Positions 16,210-25,638 of a stretch of 64,000 nucleotides of DNA are shown piece after piece. Below the pieces are notes generated by a model. That model ran no database searches and was not told the DNA's origin. It worked only from the letters and a program-made list of their open reading frames with translations. Made by a program: the position numbers and the translations under genes. Position 1 is the first letter of the stretch; each line of letters begins with the position of its first letter. Source of the stretch: MGIIa-L3 sp038150305 (GTDB lineage: Archaea; Thermoplasmatota; Poseidoniia; Poseidoniales; Poseidoniaceae); NCBI GenBank assembly GCA_038150305.1, contig JAYOTG010000004.1, forward strand, positions 54,949 to 118,948, given 5' to 3'.

Positions 16210-17679
16210 TCAGTACGGCATGGCGGGATTCCGCGTCCCGCACACCGGACAAAAGCGCCACTGGCCGTCAATCCCGACACCGCACCCTGGACAACGCAAG
16301 CCGGAGGGGATGGTTGGAGGCACGTTGTGCATGGGAGCGGGCTGAACCCAGCCCTGCTGTTGCGGCTGAACCCACCCCTGTTGCTGCGGTTGGCCCCAAG
16401 CATTGGGCTGTTGTTGTCCACTCAAGGTGTTGCGCTGTTGCTGAGGCCATCCCCCGCCGACAGGCGCCTGAGGCTGCATGGGCCGGGGTTGAGGCATGGG
16501 CGCGGGCTGCGGTGGCTGCACTGGGTTGGGCTGCTGACCCACGGGTGCACGCACCGGTGCCGCGCGCACCGGGCGAGGGAGGGCAGAGGCGACTTCTGCC
16601 GCTTGACTGCCCACGAATTCTTCCATCGTGACCTGCCCGTCACCGTCCACATCGGCCGCGGCGTGGAGGCGCGCGGCCTCGTCCAGATCGGTGCCGGTGG
16701 CTTCTGCCAGTTCTTCGATGGACAGGCCGCCAGACTCGTCCTCGTCGGCCGCGAGGAAGCGCTCTTCGTCCGACACAGGTTCGGGTTCCTGCTCAGGTTC
16801 GGGAGTTGGCTCGGGTGCCATCATGGAACCAAAGGCTCCTGCGAAGGCATCGGCGGCCGCCTCGTTCTTTCGTCGATCGTCAAGCTCAGCGATCACGGGC
16901 TCTGGAGCTGGTGCGGCATCGCTTTGCGCGCTGGGAAGGGGGACGGCAGAGGGTCCAGCTGGAAGGGAGACGGTGTCTTCAGGAGCAGGTGATGGCTGGG
17001 TGGGCAGCGCCACCTCTGCGGGTGCAACGTCCGCAACAGGGGTCGGCGTTGGCGTTGATGGGACCTCAATCGGTGCCGTCGGACGGAGTTCAAGCGCCGT
17101 AGCGCTTGCTCCACCGCCCGCAAGAGAAGCGACGGGGAGGATCTGACCGGCCACGTCCAGCGACGCGTCCAAATCGAGCGCGACCTGAACCAGGGTGCTT
17201 TCGTTGCTCGTCACCGCACTCAGGTGGCCTTCCATCCCACGGAGGTAACCGCGCACCTCGTCTTCTCCGCCGGTTTCGTTGGCGACCGCGAACAGGCGCA
17301 TCAGGCGCATCGGATCCGACAGGCGCTCGAGGGCATCGCGCTGGGCTCCGGTGACCGTGACGCCTCCTTGACCGGCGTTGCCTTCCGAATCCTCCTGACC
17401 AAGGAAGGAGCGGAGTGGGTCGGCCATGGACATGAGGCCGAGGTGGCCGGCCACGAGGTAGTACAGTTCACCGCCCTCACACGACATGCGAACACCGGCT
17501 TCCATGAAATCGAAGTCACCGGGTTGAAGGACGAGGTCAGACAACTGGCGGAAGAAGGCCACGAAGGCATCCTCCCGGCTCATGGCCAGCATGGCATGAA
17601 GACCGTCCGACGAGGACGTGGCGCCGAAGTACTCGGCTGCCTCGTCAACGTCGATACCGGTCTCGCTCACGTGGTCCAC
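16210..17679 (-). CDS. EF-hand and zinc-ribbon protein, cytosolic
   Basis: The 489-residue product has no signal peptide. Residues 1-190 form an unrecognised, probably helical domain; a Pro/Ala-rich linker follows; two EF-hand loops appear at about 310-360 (DEDESGGLSIEEL and DVDGDGQVTMEEF); then a Gln/Pro/Trp-rich repeat region; and the last 35 residues are a double-CxxC zinc ribbon (CPGCGVGIDGQWRFCPVCG). It starts 27 nt after the stop of the giant surface-protein gene and is probably co-transcribed with it, which suggests a calcium-responsive partner on the inner side of the membrane. That role is inference. Confidence 0.75.
   Translation of the reverse strand: MDHVSETGIDVDEAAEYFGATSSSDGLHAMLAMSREDAFVAFFRQLSDLVLQPGDFDFMEAGVRMSCEGGELYYLVAGHLGLMSMADPLRSFLGQEDSEGNAGQGGVTVTGAQRDALERLSDPMRLMRLFAVANETGGEDEVRGYLRGMEGHLSAVTSNESTLVQVALDLDASLDVAGQILPVASLAGGGASATALELRPTAPIEVPSTPTPTPVADVAPAEVALPTQPSPAPEDTVSLPAGPSAVPLPSAQSDAAPAPEPVIAELDDRRKNEAAADAFAGAFGSMMAPEPTPEPEQEPEPVSDEERFLAADEDESGGLSIEELAEATGTDLDEAARLHAAADVDGDGQVTMEEFVGSQAAEVASALPRPVRAAPVRAPVGQQPNPVQPPQPAPMPQPRPMQPQAPVGGGWPQQQRNTLSGQQQPNAWGQPQQQGWVQPQQQGWVQPAPMHNVPPTIPSGLRCPGCGVGIDGQWRFCPVCGTRNPAMPY
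16335..16450 (-). repeat. Gln/Trp/Pro-rich tandem codon repeat
   Basis: Tandem units encoding QQQGWVQPQ and related QQQ/PNAW blocks lie just before the zinc ribbon of the EF-hand protein. This is in-frame coding repeat, likely a flexible linker. Confidence 0.6.
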
Positions 17680-17706
17680 CTCAATCCGCCTTCAGGGTCC
17701 CCTTCT

Positions 17707-20700
17707 TCAATCCCTGCCCGACCTTCCGGCCGCTGCCAAGTCGAGGATGGCCCGGGATTGCTCGGCGGTCCATCCCGTGGATTGGAGCTGCATCAGGATG
17801 GTCCGCTCAACGCCGCCTGCACTCAATTCGTCAACCACCCACGTCACAGCGGCCGTTCTGTCCGCTGCTTGGGACGCTTCGAACATCGAGAGGTCGACGC
17901 TGACCTTTGCGCGCCGGCGTGTTGGCCCGCCGCTTGATGCGTCGTGTTGCGGTGCTGCATCCGGTTCAATGCGGCGGCGCCCGACTTTCTTCGGAGCGGA
18001 GGCCTCGGTCACAGGCTTGCGGGCCGCAACCTTGGGCTCAGATGAAGGCTTGGCGCGCCCGGGTGGGCCGCCTGCTTTGCGCCCCGGAGGACCCCCACCA
18101 GGTGGCCCCTTTCGGCCTGGTGGGCCGCCTTGAGATGGCTTCGGCTTGGCTTGCGACGGCGCCCCAGACGGGCCTGCAGCCTTCGCGGGACCGCTCGCAG
18201 ACGGTTCCTTCCTCGGCAAGGAGCGCGTTTCCCGTTCACGCCGACGCGCCGGCGTTCGTACCGGTTCATCGTCCAGATCGTCATCGAACCAGTCGTCATC
18301 ATCATCGTCGTCATCGTCTTCGGAAGATCGGAACACACGGCGGACCACCAACAGCAGGAGAAGCAGGCCGAACAGACCGCCAACCCCGCCGCCAACGACC
18401 ACCATCAGGGGTTGACCAAACACTTCGATGGGTTCGCTGTCTCCGCCTTGCGAAACAGCAGGACAACCGTCCGCGAAACCGTCGGTGCCCAGCGGTTCGT
18501 CCGGGCATTGGTCGAATTCGTCGTTCACACCGTCGCCGTCCGTGTCCCGCTGGATGGGCGCGCAACCGTTGCCGTCCACACGGTTGCGGTCCCCAGGGGC
18601 CGTGTCAGGGCACAAGTCGGGGTTTGTTCCTGTGGCGTTGTCGCCGAACCCGTCCTGATCTCCGTCCAACCATTGCGTCGGATCCTCGGGGAAGGGTTCG
18701 TCCACGAATCCGTCGCCGTCATCCGGGCATCCGAAGTGGTCGAGGTTGTTGGCCAACGACCGTAGGGAGGTTCCCGCCTCTGTCGGACAGGCATCGCCTT
18801 GGTTTCCGCTGACGTTGTCGCCGTAGCCGTCACCGTCGGTGTCGTTCCACTGTGTGGCATCCAAGGGGAAGGCGTCCCCGGTTTGGTCGGTCCGCAGACC
18901 GTCGGTGCCTTCCTCCCATGCAGGGCATCCTGAGACCCCGTCGCCGTCCAAGTCGTCCTCGCATGCCGTTTCGTCAAGGCAACCCGTTGCGTCGACGGGG
19001 AACCCTGCCTGTGAAGCCGGGCAGAGGTCCACGTCGTCGGCCACGCCGTCGTTGTCGCTGTCGCGTTGCGAAGCGGCACAACCGTCGGCGTCAACGCTCG
19101 CTCCAACGGGCGTCAAGGGGCACAAATCCTCGGCGTCTTTCACCCCATCTTCGTCGCTGTCGACGTTCTGTTGCTGCGTGTCGCAGCCAAAGGCGTCAAT
19201 GGTTCTGAAATCAAGGGTGTTCGGGCACCGGTCCTGATCGTCCTTGACGCCGTCGTTGTCGCTGTCGAGTTGGTTCAAGGCGCAGCCAACCGCATCCACG
19301 GCAGCTCCAGCATCGGTGTTCGGGCATTGGTCATCGTCGTCACCCACGCCGTCGCTGTCCACGTCGTTGAACAGTGGACATCCCCGACCGGTCCCGCCCG
19401 CAAATGTGGGCGTACCCTCGGCGACACCCGGAACGAGGTAGCACTCGTCACCGTCAACGCCCCCAATGTTGTCGCCGAAACCGTCGCCGTCGCTGTCGGT
19501 GGTCTGCGTGGGCTCCAGCGGGAAGGCGTCGTCTTGGTTGGCTCTGCCGTCGCCGTCGGTATCGGGACATCCGTACAGTGGAACCTGGATGTCGTTCCCT
19601 TCCGCGTCCTCACCAAGGCCGGTGGTCGAATTCCCGAACGCGTTCAGGCACCCGTCCAAATTGAGGCCAGCGCTGCCGTTGAGTTCATTGTAGAAGGACG
19701 TCCATTCGTCCGGAACACCGTCGCGGTCATCGTCAACGGCGGCAAAGATGAGGGCCGGGAAGTGGTCGGGGTTGGTGGCGCCCTCGCTTGAGTTGTCACC
19801 GTATCCGTCCCCGTCGCTGTCCACCCATTGCGTGGGATCGTCAGGCCAGAGATCAGCACCCTCCGCCACGGACCAGTTGTAGGGGAAATCCTCGGGTGGG
19901 CGTGGGTCGGACGCACCGTCGCCGTCACGGTCTTCGCAACCACGGCGATCGCGGAAGGAAGTCCCGTAATCGTAGGGACACTCGTCACCGGTCAGGTCGT
20001 CCGTTTTGTCGTCGCCCCAACCGTCACCGTCCGTGTCCTTGTACTGACGCGGATTGTACGGGAAGAGGTCCGGCTCTTGGTTGTCCAAGGCGGTGTTGCA
20101 GCAGTCCGGACCGCTGTTGTCGCCACGTCCGTCGCCGTCGCTGTCCAGGGACTGCTTCCAGTTCAGGATGAAACTGTCTCCCTGCGTCCACGAGCCGGAG
20201 TTCGTTGACCAGCCGTCCTGATCGTTGTCTTCGCACCCCTGACGGTCAAACCACGAGGTTCCGCGGTTGTTCGGACAGTCGTCCGTGGTCTCGTCCCAGC
20301 CGTCGTTGTCGAGGTCCAAGCAACCGAGCAACCCGAACGTGCTCGTACCGCTGATGCTGGGGCAGGCGTCGGGGAAGGGCCCCGTGGCCAAATCCCCGAA
20401 ACCGTCGTTGTCGCTGTCTTCCCACTGGCCGCTGATGAGCGGAAGGTCGTCGTGGGCGTTGGGGATGAAATCACGATCCTCGTCCAAGACGAGGCGGAGC
20501 ACATGGACGTCCTTGTTGACCGAATCCACCACGGTCAGGGCACGGTAGCGGTGATCGTCATCGCTCGGATCAGTGCCGGTGTAGCCCGCAGTTGGATGAA
20601 CCTGAGCATCGGCTGCAACACCGCTGAAGGTCACCGTGCGCACACGGCTGGCGTTCTCGAAGGGCAGTCCGTCGTCGTGCACAAGGTCCGAGTGCATCTG

Positions 20701-23700
20701 CAGGCCGTCTTGGCTGGACGTCCAGAGGTCGCCGTCGTAATCGAAGGCCCCGCCATCGCCGAGATGCCCGGCATCGAGGGCCGTGTCGCTTGCGCCGTCT
20801 GCGCTCAAGTGGTGCAGGAAGCCGAGCGTGCTGCTCCACCGAACGGCGACGGCGCCGTGATGGCCGCTGACCAGAGGTGCACCGAGGCTGCCCCAAGCCG
20901 CAGGCCGGAAGGCGCGTGTGGCGCCGTCAGGTCCGACCGTGCTGACGTCCGTGCCGTTGTGGAACAGGTGCCCTGCGTCGCTTGAGGCATAGACCACGAC
21001 GTGGTGGCCGTCCTCGTCTGACCCAGCAAAGGTCACGGAGCCGTCTGGGTGAAGGTTCGAGGCAAGCGTGGCGTTCAACGTTGCCTCACCTGACGAATCA
21101 ACCGTGATGCGGGAAAGGTTGGCCAAGGTCGCGTTCTCGGTCAGGGCCCAGACGGTGAGGTTCTCGTCGTAGGTCGCAGCCAGTGATGCACCAACAACAT
21201 CCACCCCGAGATCCAGGGTGGTCAAGTCCCAGGTGCCACCGGCAGCCCCGCTGCCCCACGCGACGTGGATGGCGGCGTCACCCGCAGGAGCGTACACCAC
21301 CGCCAAAGAATCGTTGTCTGGGAGATGAACGATGGACGCAGGTGCGTCCAGGGTGGCTCCGGCGGTGATCAGGTTCGTGTCCCAACCCGAGCTGGTTTCC
21401 ACGGTGTGCCAGAGCCGACCGTCTCCCTCCGTTGGGAGAACGAAGTGCTGAGCACCCTCCTTGTGCATGGTGGCCACGTGCTGGCCCCATGCCCCCGTGG
21501 TCAACACAGGGCCTTGGTAGGCCATCGCGCCGTGGGCGTTCAGTTGCCCAATCGAGTGCGTGCCGTCGAGAATCTGATGGAACACCACGCCCGCGGGCCC
21601 GATGTCGTTCGGCAGGGCAACGACCTGCTCCATGTGAGAACCTCCTGCGAGGTAACTGGTGACCCACTGACCACCGGGGGTGCCGTCAAGCGTGTGCTCG
21701 ATGAGGTGCAAATGGTGCCCTCCTGCTTCATCTGGCGTGACCACGTGAATGGCCGTCTCGCCACGCAGGGCGGTTGAGAGCATGATGTCCACAGGAAGCA
21801 CTTGCGTGGGGAAGGACAACGATTGCCAGTCCACACGCTCGCGGAACTCGATGGACAGGCTGTGTGTGCCGCCATCGAGCGCAGCCACGCGACGGCTGGA
21901 TGCCATCTCCTCCAGGCCGTCGCCGTCGGTGTCAAGTTGGGCCATGACGCGCTCAGCGGCGTGTTCCCCAGACGAGCCGGACACGATGGTCTGGGTGTCG
22001 GCGGCAAAGCCGTTGCCGTTGCCGAAATACAGGTCCAGTTTCCCAGGATTGGCGCCGCTTCCTGCGCCGCTGACCAGCAAATCAGGCTGGCTGTCGCCGT
22101 CGACGTCACCGGCGGCCGTCAGCGCGAGACCAAGGCGTGCGTTCGACGTGCCGTCAAGCGCCCACGCTGTCGTGCTCGCCATGCCGCTGGATGAACCCGC
22201 CCAGAGCCAAAGCCGCCCGGCGTTGTAGTCCACGGTGCCGTTGAGCGGCTCGCTGACCAACAGATCGTCGCATCCATCGCCCGTCACGTCGGGCAGCACG
22301 AGGAGGGCATACCCGAGCAACCGTCCCTGTGCGTTGGAGACGAAGGTCCGATCTGGCGTTCCGTTGTAGCCGGTCGCGCTTCCGTGAAAGACCTCGATAG
22401 CCGAGTAACCGACCGGTGAATCGATGCTCCCGGTGTTGGACACCACCAGGTCGGCGGAACCGTCACAATTCAGGTCCCCTGAGGCCATGGCTCGTCCAAA
22501 GGCGGGACCGATGGACGTCGGAAGGATGGACCGCTCGAGGTCAAGGCTCGTGCCGTTGCCGAACAGCACGTGCACCTTCCCGTCGGTGTCGTCGGTCAAG
22601 GAACTCACGGCGACCTCGTGTCTGCCGTCGCCGTCCAGGTCCGAAATGACGGTGAGCCTGTGCCCCAAACCTTCGCCCCCTTGGCCGTTCATGACCCAGT
22701 CAGCAGGACGCTCACCCACGATGCCGAGCGAAGAGAACCAGGCCGAGAGGGTCCCATTGGCCGCGTCCTCCTCAGGAGCGCCGACGAGCAGATCGTCGAG
22801 GCCATCGCCGTCGAAATCGGCCATGGCCAAGCCATGACCGAACATTCCCGTGCCGTTGAAGACCGTCGTGGTGCCGTTGCCAAACGCAACGTGGACTTGG
22901 GCCGCCTGAGGCAGCCCGAACGCAACGTCGCTGAGGCCGTCTCCGTTCAGGTCGCCGTGCACAGATTGGCCGGCCGACGTGTGGTTGTCACCAAGCACGA
23001 CGGTGGACGCCACGTCACCGGACACGCGACCTTCGCGTTGTCCAACGAGGCTGCGGATCAGTTCCACGCCCGCGCCGTTGGCGCCGTCCACGGCCGTTGC
23101 AACCTGCGCCACACCGTCACGGTCATGGTCCACGCCAATCGCCGTGGAAAGATCGGCATTTTCGGTGACCACGCTTCGCTTGAATCCATCAGCGAGCATC
23201 TCCCACCTGAGCAATTCGTCCCCGATGACGGTGTAGATTTCAACGCCACCGTTGACCGCAGCCATTTCCACTTCACCGGTCACTGGACCGACATCGACCA
23301 AGGTGCGGTTCCACAAGACGCCCTCGTTCCACACCAGCCAGAGTTTGCCGCTTTCGTCGACGACCGCGGCGTGCTCTCGGTCCTCGTGAAGCACCAGCGA
23401 AATGGAGGATGCATCCACGTCGAGCATGAAGGTGCGCACGTGCCAGACTTGGTTGAGGTACATCGAATTCGGGAACGCCTCGCGTGCTGAGGTGAGGTTC
23501 TCACCGTCCCTGATGACGATGCGCGCGCGGTCATCGGTCGTGGCCGCCACCGCACAGACTGGACCGTCACTGACGTTGTCCACGGTGGTCACGACGCTGG
23601 TGGACCAAGACGCGGATACCCCGTCCGTCCATCGGTTGTCCTCGCCCATTCGGCCGTGATGGACCTGCCCCTGGTCGTCGATCCAGCACAGATGGCGCAT

Positions 23701-24000
23701 GCCGGTTGGAGCAATCGACCCGACTGGACCGAACACGATCGCGGTGCCCTCGGTCAGGTTTGAGCCAAGTTCCCAGGTGTCGAGGACGGACTCTTCTCGA
23801 GCGACGCCGTCGTGCAGAGGCGACATCGAAGCGTCGCTCGCTCCGTGTTCATGGCTGCTGGACGGGCCCGTGGATGCTTCGGAGGCGAAGGGTTCGCTTC
23901 CCTCATCCAGATAGGCGCTCAGGCCCACGCTATGCACGGAAAGAACCATCATGACGCACATGACGAGGGCCTGCAGGGTGCGAACGCGTTGCATGGCCAT
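17707..24000 (-). CDS. Giant FG-GAP / thrombospondin type 3 surface protein with C-terminal anchor
   Basis: From the ATG at 24000 the product is 2,097 aa; an upstream in-frame ATG at 24105 would put 35 residues before a clear signal peptide and overlap thiN, so I reject it. Order: signal peptide; about 300 residues of beta-rich sequence; four or more FG-GAP/VCBS repeats (DLNGDGLSDVAFG, DFDGDGLDDLLVGAPEE, DVDGDSQPDLLVSGAG) typical of integrin-like propellers; a second beta-rich region; at least a dozen Asp-rich calcium repeats of the DSDGDGYGDN...CP type; one TM (MVVVGGGVGGLFGLLLLLLVV); a poly-Asp stretch; a Pro/Gly/Lys-rich cytosolic linker; and a C-terminal helical domain of about 50 residues. 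It is probably a Ca-stabilised, cell-surface adhesin or substrate-binding stalk. Confidence 0.88.
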   Translation of the reverse strand: MAMQRVRTLQALVMCVMMVLSVHSVGLSAYLDEGSEPFASEASTGPSSSHEHGASDASMSPLHDGVAREESVLDTWELGSNLTEGTAIVFGPVGSIAPTGMRHLCWIDDQGQVHHGRMGEDNRWTDGVSASWSTSVVTTVDNVSDGPVCAVAATTDDRARIVIRDGENLTSAREAFPNSMYLNQVWHVRTFMLDVDASSISLVLHEDREHAAVVDESGKLWLVWNEGVLWNRTLVDVGPVTGEVEMAAVNGGVEIYTVIGDELLRWEMLADGFKRSVVTENADLSTAIGVDHDRDGVAQVATAVDGANGAGVELIRSLVGQREGRVSGDVASTVVLGDNHTSAGQSVHGDLNGDGLSDVAFGLPQAAQVHVAFGNGTTTVFNGTGMFGHGLAMADFDGDGLDDLLVGAPEEDAANGTLSAWFSSLGIVGERPADWVMNGQGGEGLGHRLTVISDLDGDGRHEVAVSSLTDDTDGKVHVLFGNGTSLDLERSILPTSIGPAFGRAMASGDLNCDGSADLVVSNTGSIDSPVGYSAIEVFHGSATGYNGTPDRTFVSNAQGRLLGYALLVLPDVTGDGCDDLLVSEPLNGTVDYNAGRLWLWAGSSSGMASTTAWALDGTSNARLGLALTAAGDVDGDSQPDLLVSGAGSGANPGKLDLYFGNGNGFAADTQTIVSGSSGEHAAERVMAQLDTDGDGLEEMASSRRVAALDGGTHSLSIEFRERVDWQSLSFPTQVLPVDIMLSTALRGETAIHVVTPDEAGGHHLHLIEHTLDGTPGGQWVTSYLAGGSHMEQVVALPNDIGPAGVVFHQILDGTHSIGQLNAHGAMAYQGPVLTTGAWGQHVATMHKEGAQHFVLPTEGDGRLWHTVETSSGWDTNLITAGATLDAPASIVHLPDNDSLAVVYAPAGDAAIHVAWGSGAAGGTWDLTTLDLGVDVVGASLAATYDENLTVWALTENATLANLSRITVDSSGEATLNATLASNLHPDGSVTFAGSDEDGHHVVVYASSDAGHLFHNGTDVSTVGPDGATRAFRPAAWGSLGAPLVSGHHGAVAVRWSSTLGFLHHLSADGASDTALDAGHLGDGGAFDYDGDLWTSSQDGLQMHSDLVHDDGLPFENASRVRTVTFSGVAADAQVHPTAGYTGTDPSDDDHRYRALTVVDSVNKDVHVLRLVLDEDRDFIPNAHDDLPLISGQWEDSDNDGFGDLATGPFPDACPSISGTSTFGLLGCLDLDNDGWDETTDDCPNNRGTSWFDRQGCEDNDQDGWSTNSGSWTQGDSFILNWKQSLDSDGDGRGDNSGPDCCNTALDNQEPDLFPYNPRQYKDTDGDGWGDDKTDDLTGDECPYDYGTSFRDRRGCEDRDGDGASDPRPPEDFPYNWSVAEGADLWPDDPTQWVDSDGDGYGDNSSEGATNPDHFPALIFAAVDDDRDGVPDEWTSFYNELNGSAGLNLDGCLNAFGNSTTGLGEDAEGNDIQVPLYGCPDTDGDGRANQDDAFPLEPTQTTDSDGDGFGDNIGGVDGDECYLVPGVAEGTPTFAGGTGRGCPLFNDVDSDGVGDDDDQCPNTDAGAAVDAVGCALNQLDSDNDGVKDDQDRCPNTLDFRTIDAFGCDTQQQNVDSDEDGVKDAEDLCPLTPVGASVDADGCAASQRDSDNDGVADDVDLCPASQAGFPVDATGCLDETACEDDLDGDGVSGCPAWEEGTDGLRTDQTGDAFPLDATQWNDTDGDGYGDNVSGNQGDACPTEAGTSLRSLANNLDHFGCPDDGDGFVDEPFPEDPTQWLDGDQDGFGDNATGTNPDLCPDTAPGDRNRVDGNGCAPIQRDTDGDGVNDEFDQCPDEPLGTDGFADGCPAVSQGGDSEPIEVFGQPLMVVVGGGVGGLFGLLLLLLVVRRVFRSSEDDDDDDDDDWFDDDLDDEPVRTPARRRERETRSLPRKEPSASGPAKAAGPSGAPSQAKPKPSQGGPPGRKGPPGGGPPGRKAGGPPGRAKPSSEPKVAARKPVTEASAPKKVGRRRIEPDAAPQHDASSGGPTRRRAKVSVDLSMFEASQAADRTAAVTWVVDELSAGGVERTILMQLQSTGWTAEQSRAILDLAAAGRSGRD
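18060..18140 (-). repeat. Gly-Pro-rich codon repeat in the cytosolic tail
   Basis: Short tandem units encoding GGPPGRK variants occur in the cytosolic tail of the giant surface protein. The G+C-rich repeat is prone to replication slippage. Confidence 0.6.
18470..20490 (-). repeat. Thrombospondin type 3-like calcium-repeat tract
   Basis: About 2 kb of imperfect repeats encoding DxDGDGxxD followed by a Cys-Pro or a WxD spacer. On the plus strand the recurring core is gtcgccgtcggtgtc-like. Cys residues recur in pairs, as in TSP3 modules where they form disulfides. Confidence 0.8.
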
Positions 24001-24093
24001 GCTTCTTGATGACCGAGGACGTTCAAAACCCATTCCCCACGGGGCATGACCCTCAAGCACGAATCCTCTTGGCGCACCGTTCCATGTGAAACC

Positions 24094-24717
24094 ATGAGCG
24101 GCCACATCCTCGTGCTTGCCGCTGGCGATTTACCCGAGGACGGGGTTCCCTCGTGGTTGCTGCACCGTCCGTCGATGGTCCTCGGATGTGACGGCGGTTG
24201 GAAGCATGCCGAAGGACTGGGCCTTGAGCTGACCCTCATTCTTGGTGACTTGGACAGCGTGGGCGGGGCGCCCCCCGGCGTGGATTGCGTTTCGCTGCCC
24301 GACCAGCAGGCCTCTGACCTGGCCAAGGTGCTCCTTTGGTGTGCGAAGCACCACCCGAGCCTCCCTGTGCACGTCATCGGGCTTGAGGGCGGCAGGCTCG
24401 ACCACACCTTGGCCGCTCCGGCGGCCCTGATTGAGGCCAAGAGCGAGGCCGTGATGCACGTGAGCGGTGGGGACCTTCGCAGGATCCCCGCTGGAGACCT
24501 ACACACCATGCCGGCTGAACCGGGCATGATCATTGGCTTGCACCCGTACGGGGAGGTACGGGTGAACCGCCTTGCGGGCGTGAAATGGGCGCTGGAGGAC
24601 GTCGTCCTGACGACCGGCACCCGAGGCGTGCACAACGTCGCGAAAGGTGCGGAAGTGCACATCCATCTCATCTCGGGCGACCTCATCGTGAGCCGTTCGA
24701 GGGCTCACTTGGCATGA
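24094..24717 (+). CDS. thiN: Thiamine pyrophosphokinase-like protein
   Basis: From the ATG at 24094 the product is 207 aa, the usual length. TPK motifs are present in order: VLGCDGGWKHA, LILGDLDSVGG, DQQASDLAKVL (substituting for the usual QDxTDxxK), GLEGGRLDHTLA, and a C-terminal beta domain with LTTGTRGVHNVA. TPK transfers pyrophosphate from ATP to thiamine. An upstream ATG at 24046 would run into the promoter region of the divergent giant gene, so the later start is preferred. It converges with the DUF4105 gene, overlapping by 13 nt. Confidence 0.85.
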   Translation: MSGHILVLAAGDLPEDGVPSWLLHRPSMVLGCDGGWKHAEGLGLELTLILGDLDSVGGAPPGVDCVSLPDQQASDLAKVLLWCAKHHPSLPVHVIGLEGGRLDHTLAAPAALIEAKSEAVMHVSGGDLRRIPAGDLHTMPAEPGMIIGLHPYGEVRVNRLAGVKWALEDVVLTTGTRGVHNVAKGAEVHIHLISGDLIVSRSRAHLA

Positions 24718-25589
24718 CCGGGCAGGGCCGCATCCAGCATGGCGCTGTAATCGCCTTCCCCGTCCCACGCTTGCGCGACCTGGTCGACGCGTGAGCGCTC
24801 GCGCGTTTCCTCAAACGTGCCCCAGCGTTGCAGCAGGCCCAAGCGGTACGCCATGCGAGGGCTGTGGCCGGGCAAGAGAAGGCGCCACACGTAGGGGATT
24901 CGAACCGGAGAAATTCTGTTGATTTGTGCGCGCAATTCTGTGGCGCACGTGGTTGAGAGGGAATGGTACCACTCTGGCTTGCGAGCCAACTCATCTGCCC
25001 GGCGTGCGAGGAGCATGAAAAGTTGGCGTTCGCGCCGCCTCGAGGTGGTGGTTCGGTAGCGGTGGACCTGGTTCTTTCTCGCGTTGGTTCGGAGGAAGAT
25101 CATGTCCCGTTCGAAACCGATCGAAAGGTAGAGTTCGTAGGCGCGCCACATGCCTTCCCAAGGAGAGAAACGGTCTGAAGCGTCTCGTCGCGCTTCGAAG
25201 GAGAAGGTCACCGCTTTCCCGTCAAGAAATTGGAAGGTGAGCATGGTGTGCGCAATGCCCTTCGTTTTGGAAAAATGGTCCACGATGTACCAGACGTCTT
25301 TGATGGCGTTCAAGTCGAAGGTGACGTCCCTCGCCCACGCCTCTTCGCGATCCTTGGTGCTCCGCCACGTGAAGTCACGAACGTGAGAGAAGGTCACGGT
25401 ACGTGCTTCTTCATCCACCTCGGCCGTGGTTTGATGGCGGCAATAATCGCACCAGTCACGATCGAGGGACGCGATGCGGCGGCGGTAGACCCTGTAAAAA
25501 AGCCAGAGGCGAAGGCCAAGCCAGCCCACCACAACCCAAACCACCACGCGCAGAGCGAGGGGGATGGAATCTGGGAACAGCCCGTCCAT
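24705..25589 (-). CDS. DUF4105-domain membrane protein
   Basis: From the ATG at 25589 the protein is 294 aa: one N-terminal TM (LALRVVVWVVVGWLGLRLWLFY), then a domain with VRDFTWRSTKDREEAWARDVTFDLNAIKDVWYIV and KGIAHTMLTFQF, the hallmark stretch of DUF4105 (also called the Lnb N-terminal periplasmic domain), thought to be protease-like with a catalytic Cys in other members; here the matching site is not obvious. The start choice excludes a Cys- and Arg-rich extension reading from 25763 that would overlap the next gene. It follows the SRPBCC-epimerase gene on the same strand. Confidence 0.75.
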   Translation of the reverse strand: MDGLFPDSIPLALRVVVWVVVGWLGLRLWLFYRVYRRRIASLDRDWCDYCRHQTTAEVDEEARTVTFSHVRDFTWRSTKDREEAWARDVTFDLNAIKDVWYIVDHFSKTKGIAHTMLTFQFLDGKAVTFSFEARRDASDRFSPWEGMWRAYELYLSIGFERDMIFLRTNARKNQVHRYRTTTSRRRERQLFMLLARRADELARKPEWYHSLSTTCATELRAQINRISPVRIPYVWRLLLPGHSPRMAYRLGLLQRWGTFEETRERSRVDQVAQAWDGEGDYSAMLDAALPGHAK

Positions 25590-25638
25590 TGGGCCGGCTT
25601 TCGGCGGCCAGTGGATAGACCCGTCGGCGGGAAGAGGC

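Noticed and set aside
18470..20490. Direct repeats considered as a CRISPR or satellite array
   Set aside because: The repeats are imperfect, in frame, and encode thrombospondin type 3 calcium modules without unique spacers.
24001..24105. Upstream ATG extending the giant surface protein
   Set aside because: The extra residues precede a complete signal peptide and would overlap the thiN start region.
24890..24925. ggattcgaacc resembling a tRNA T-arm on the minus strand
   Set aside because: The stem does not pair, and the bases encode a conserved stretch of the DUF4105 protein.
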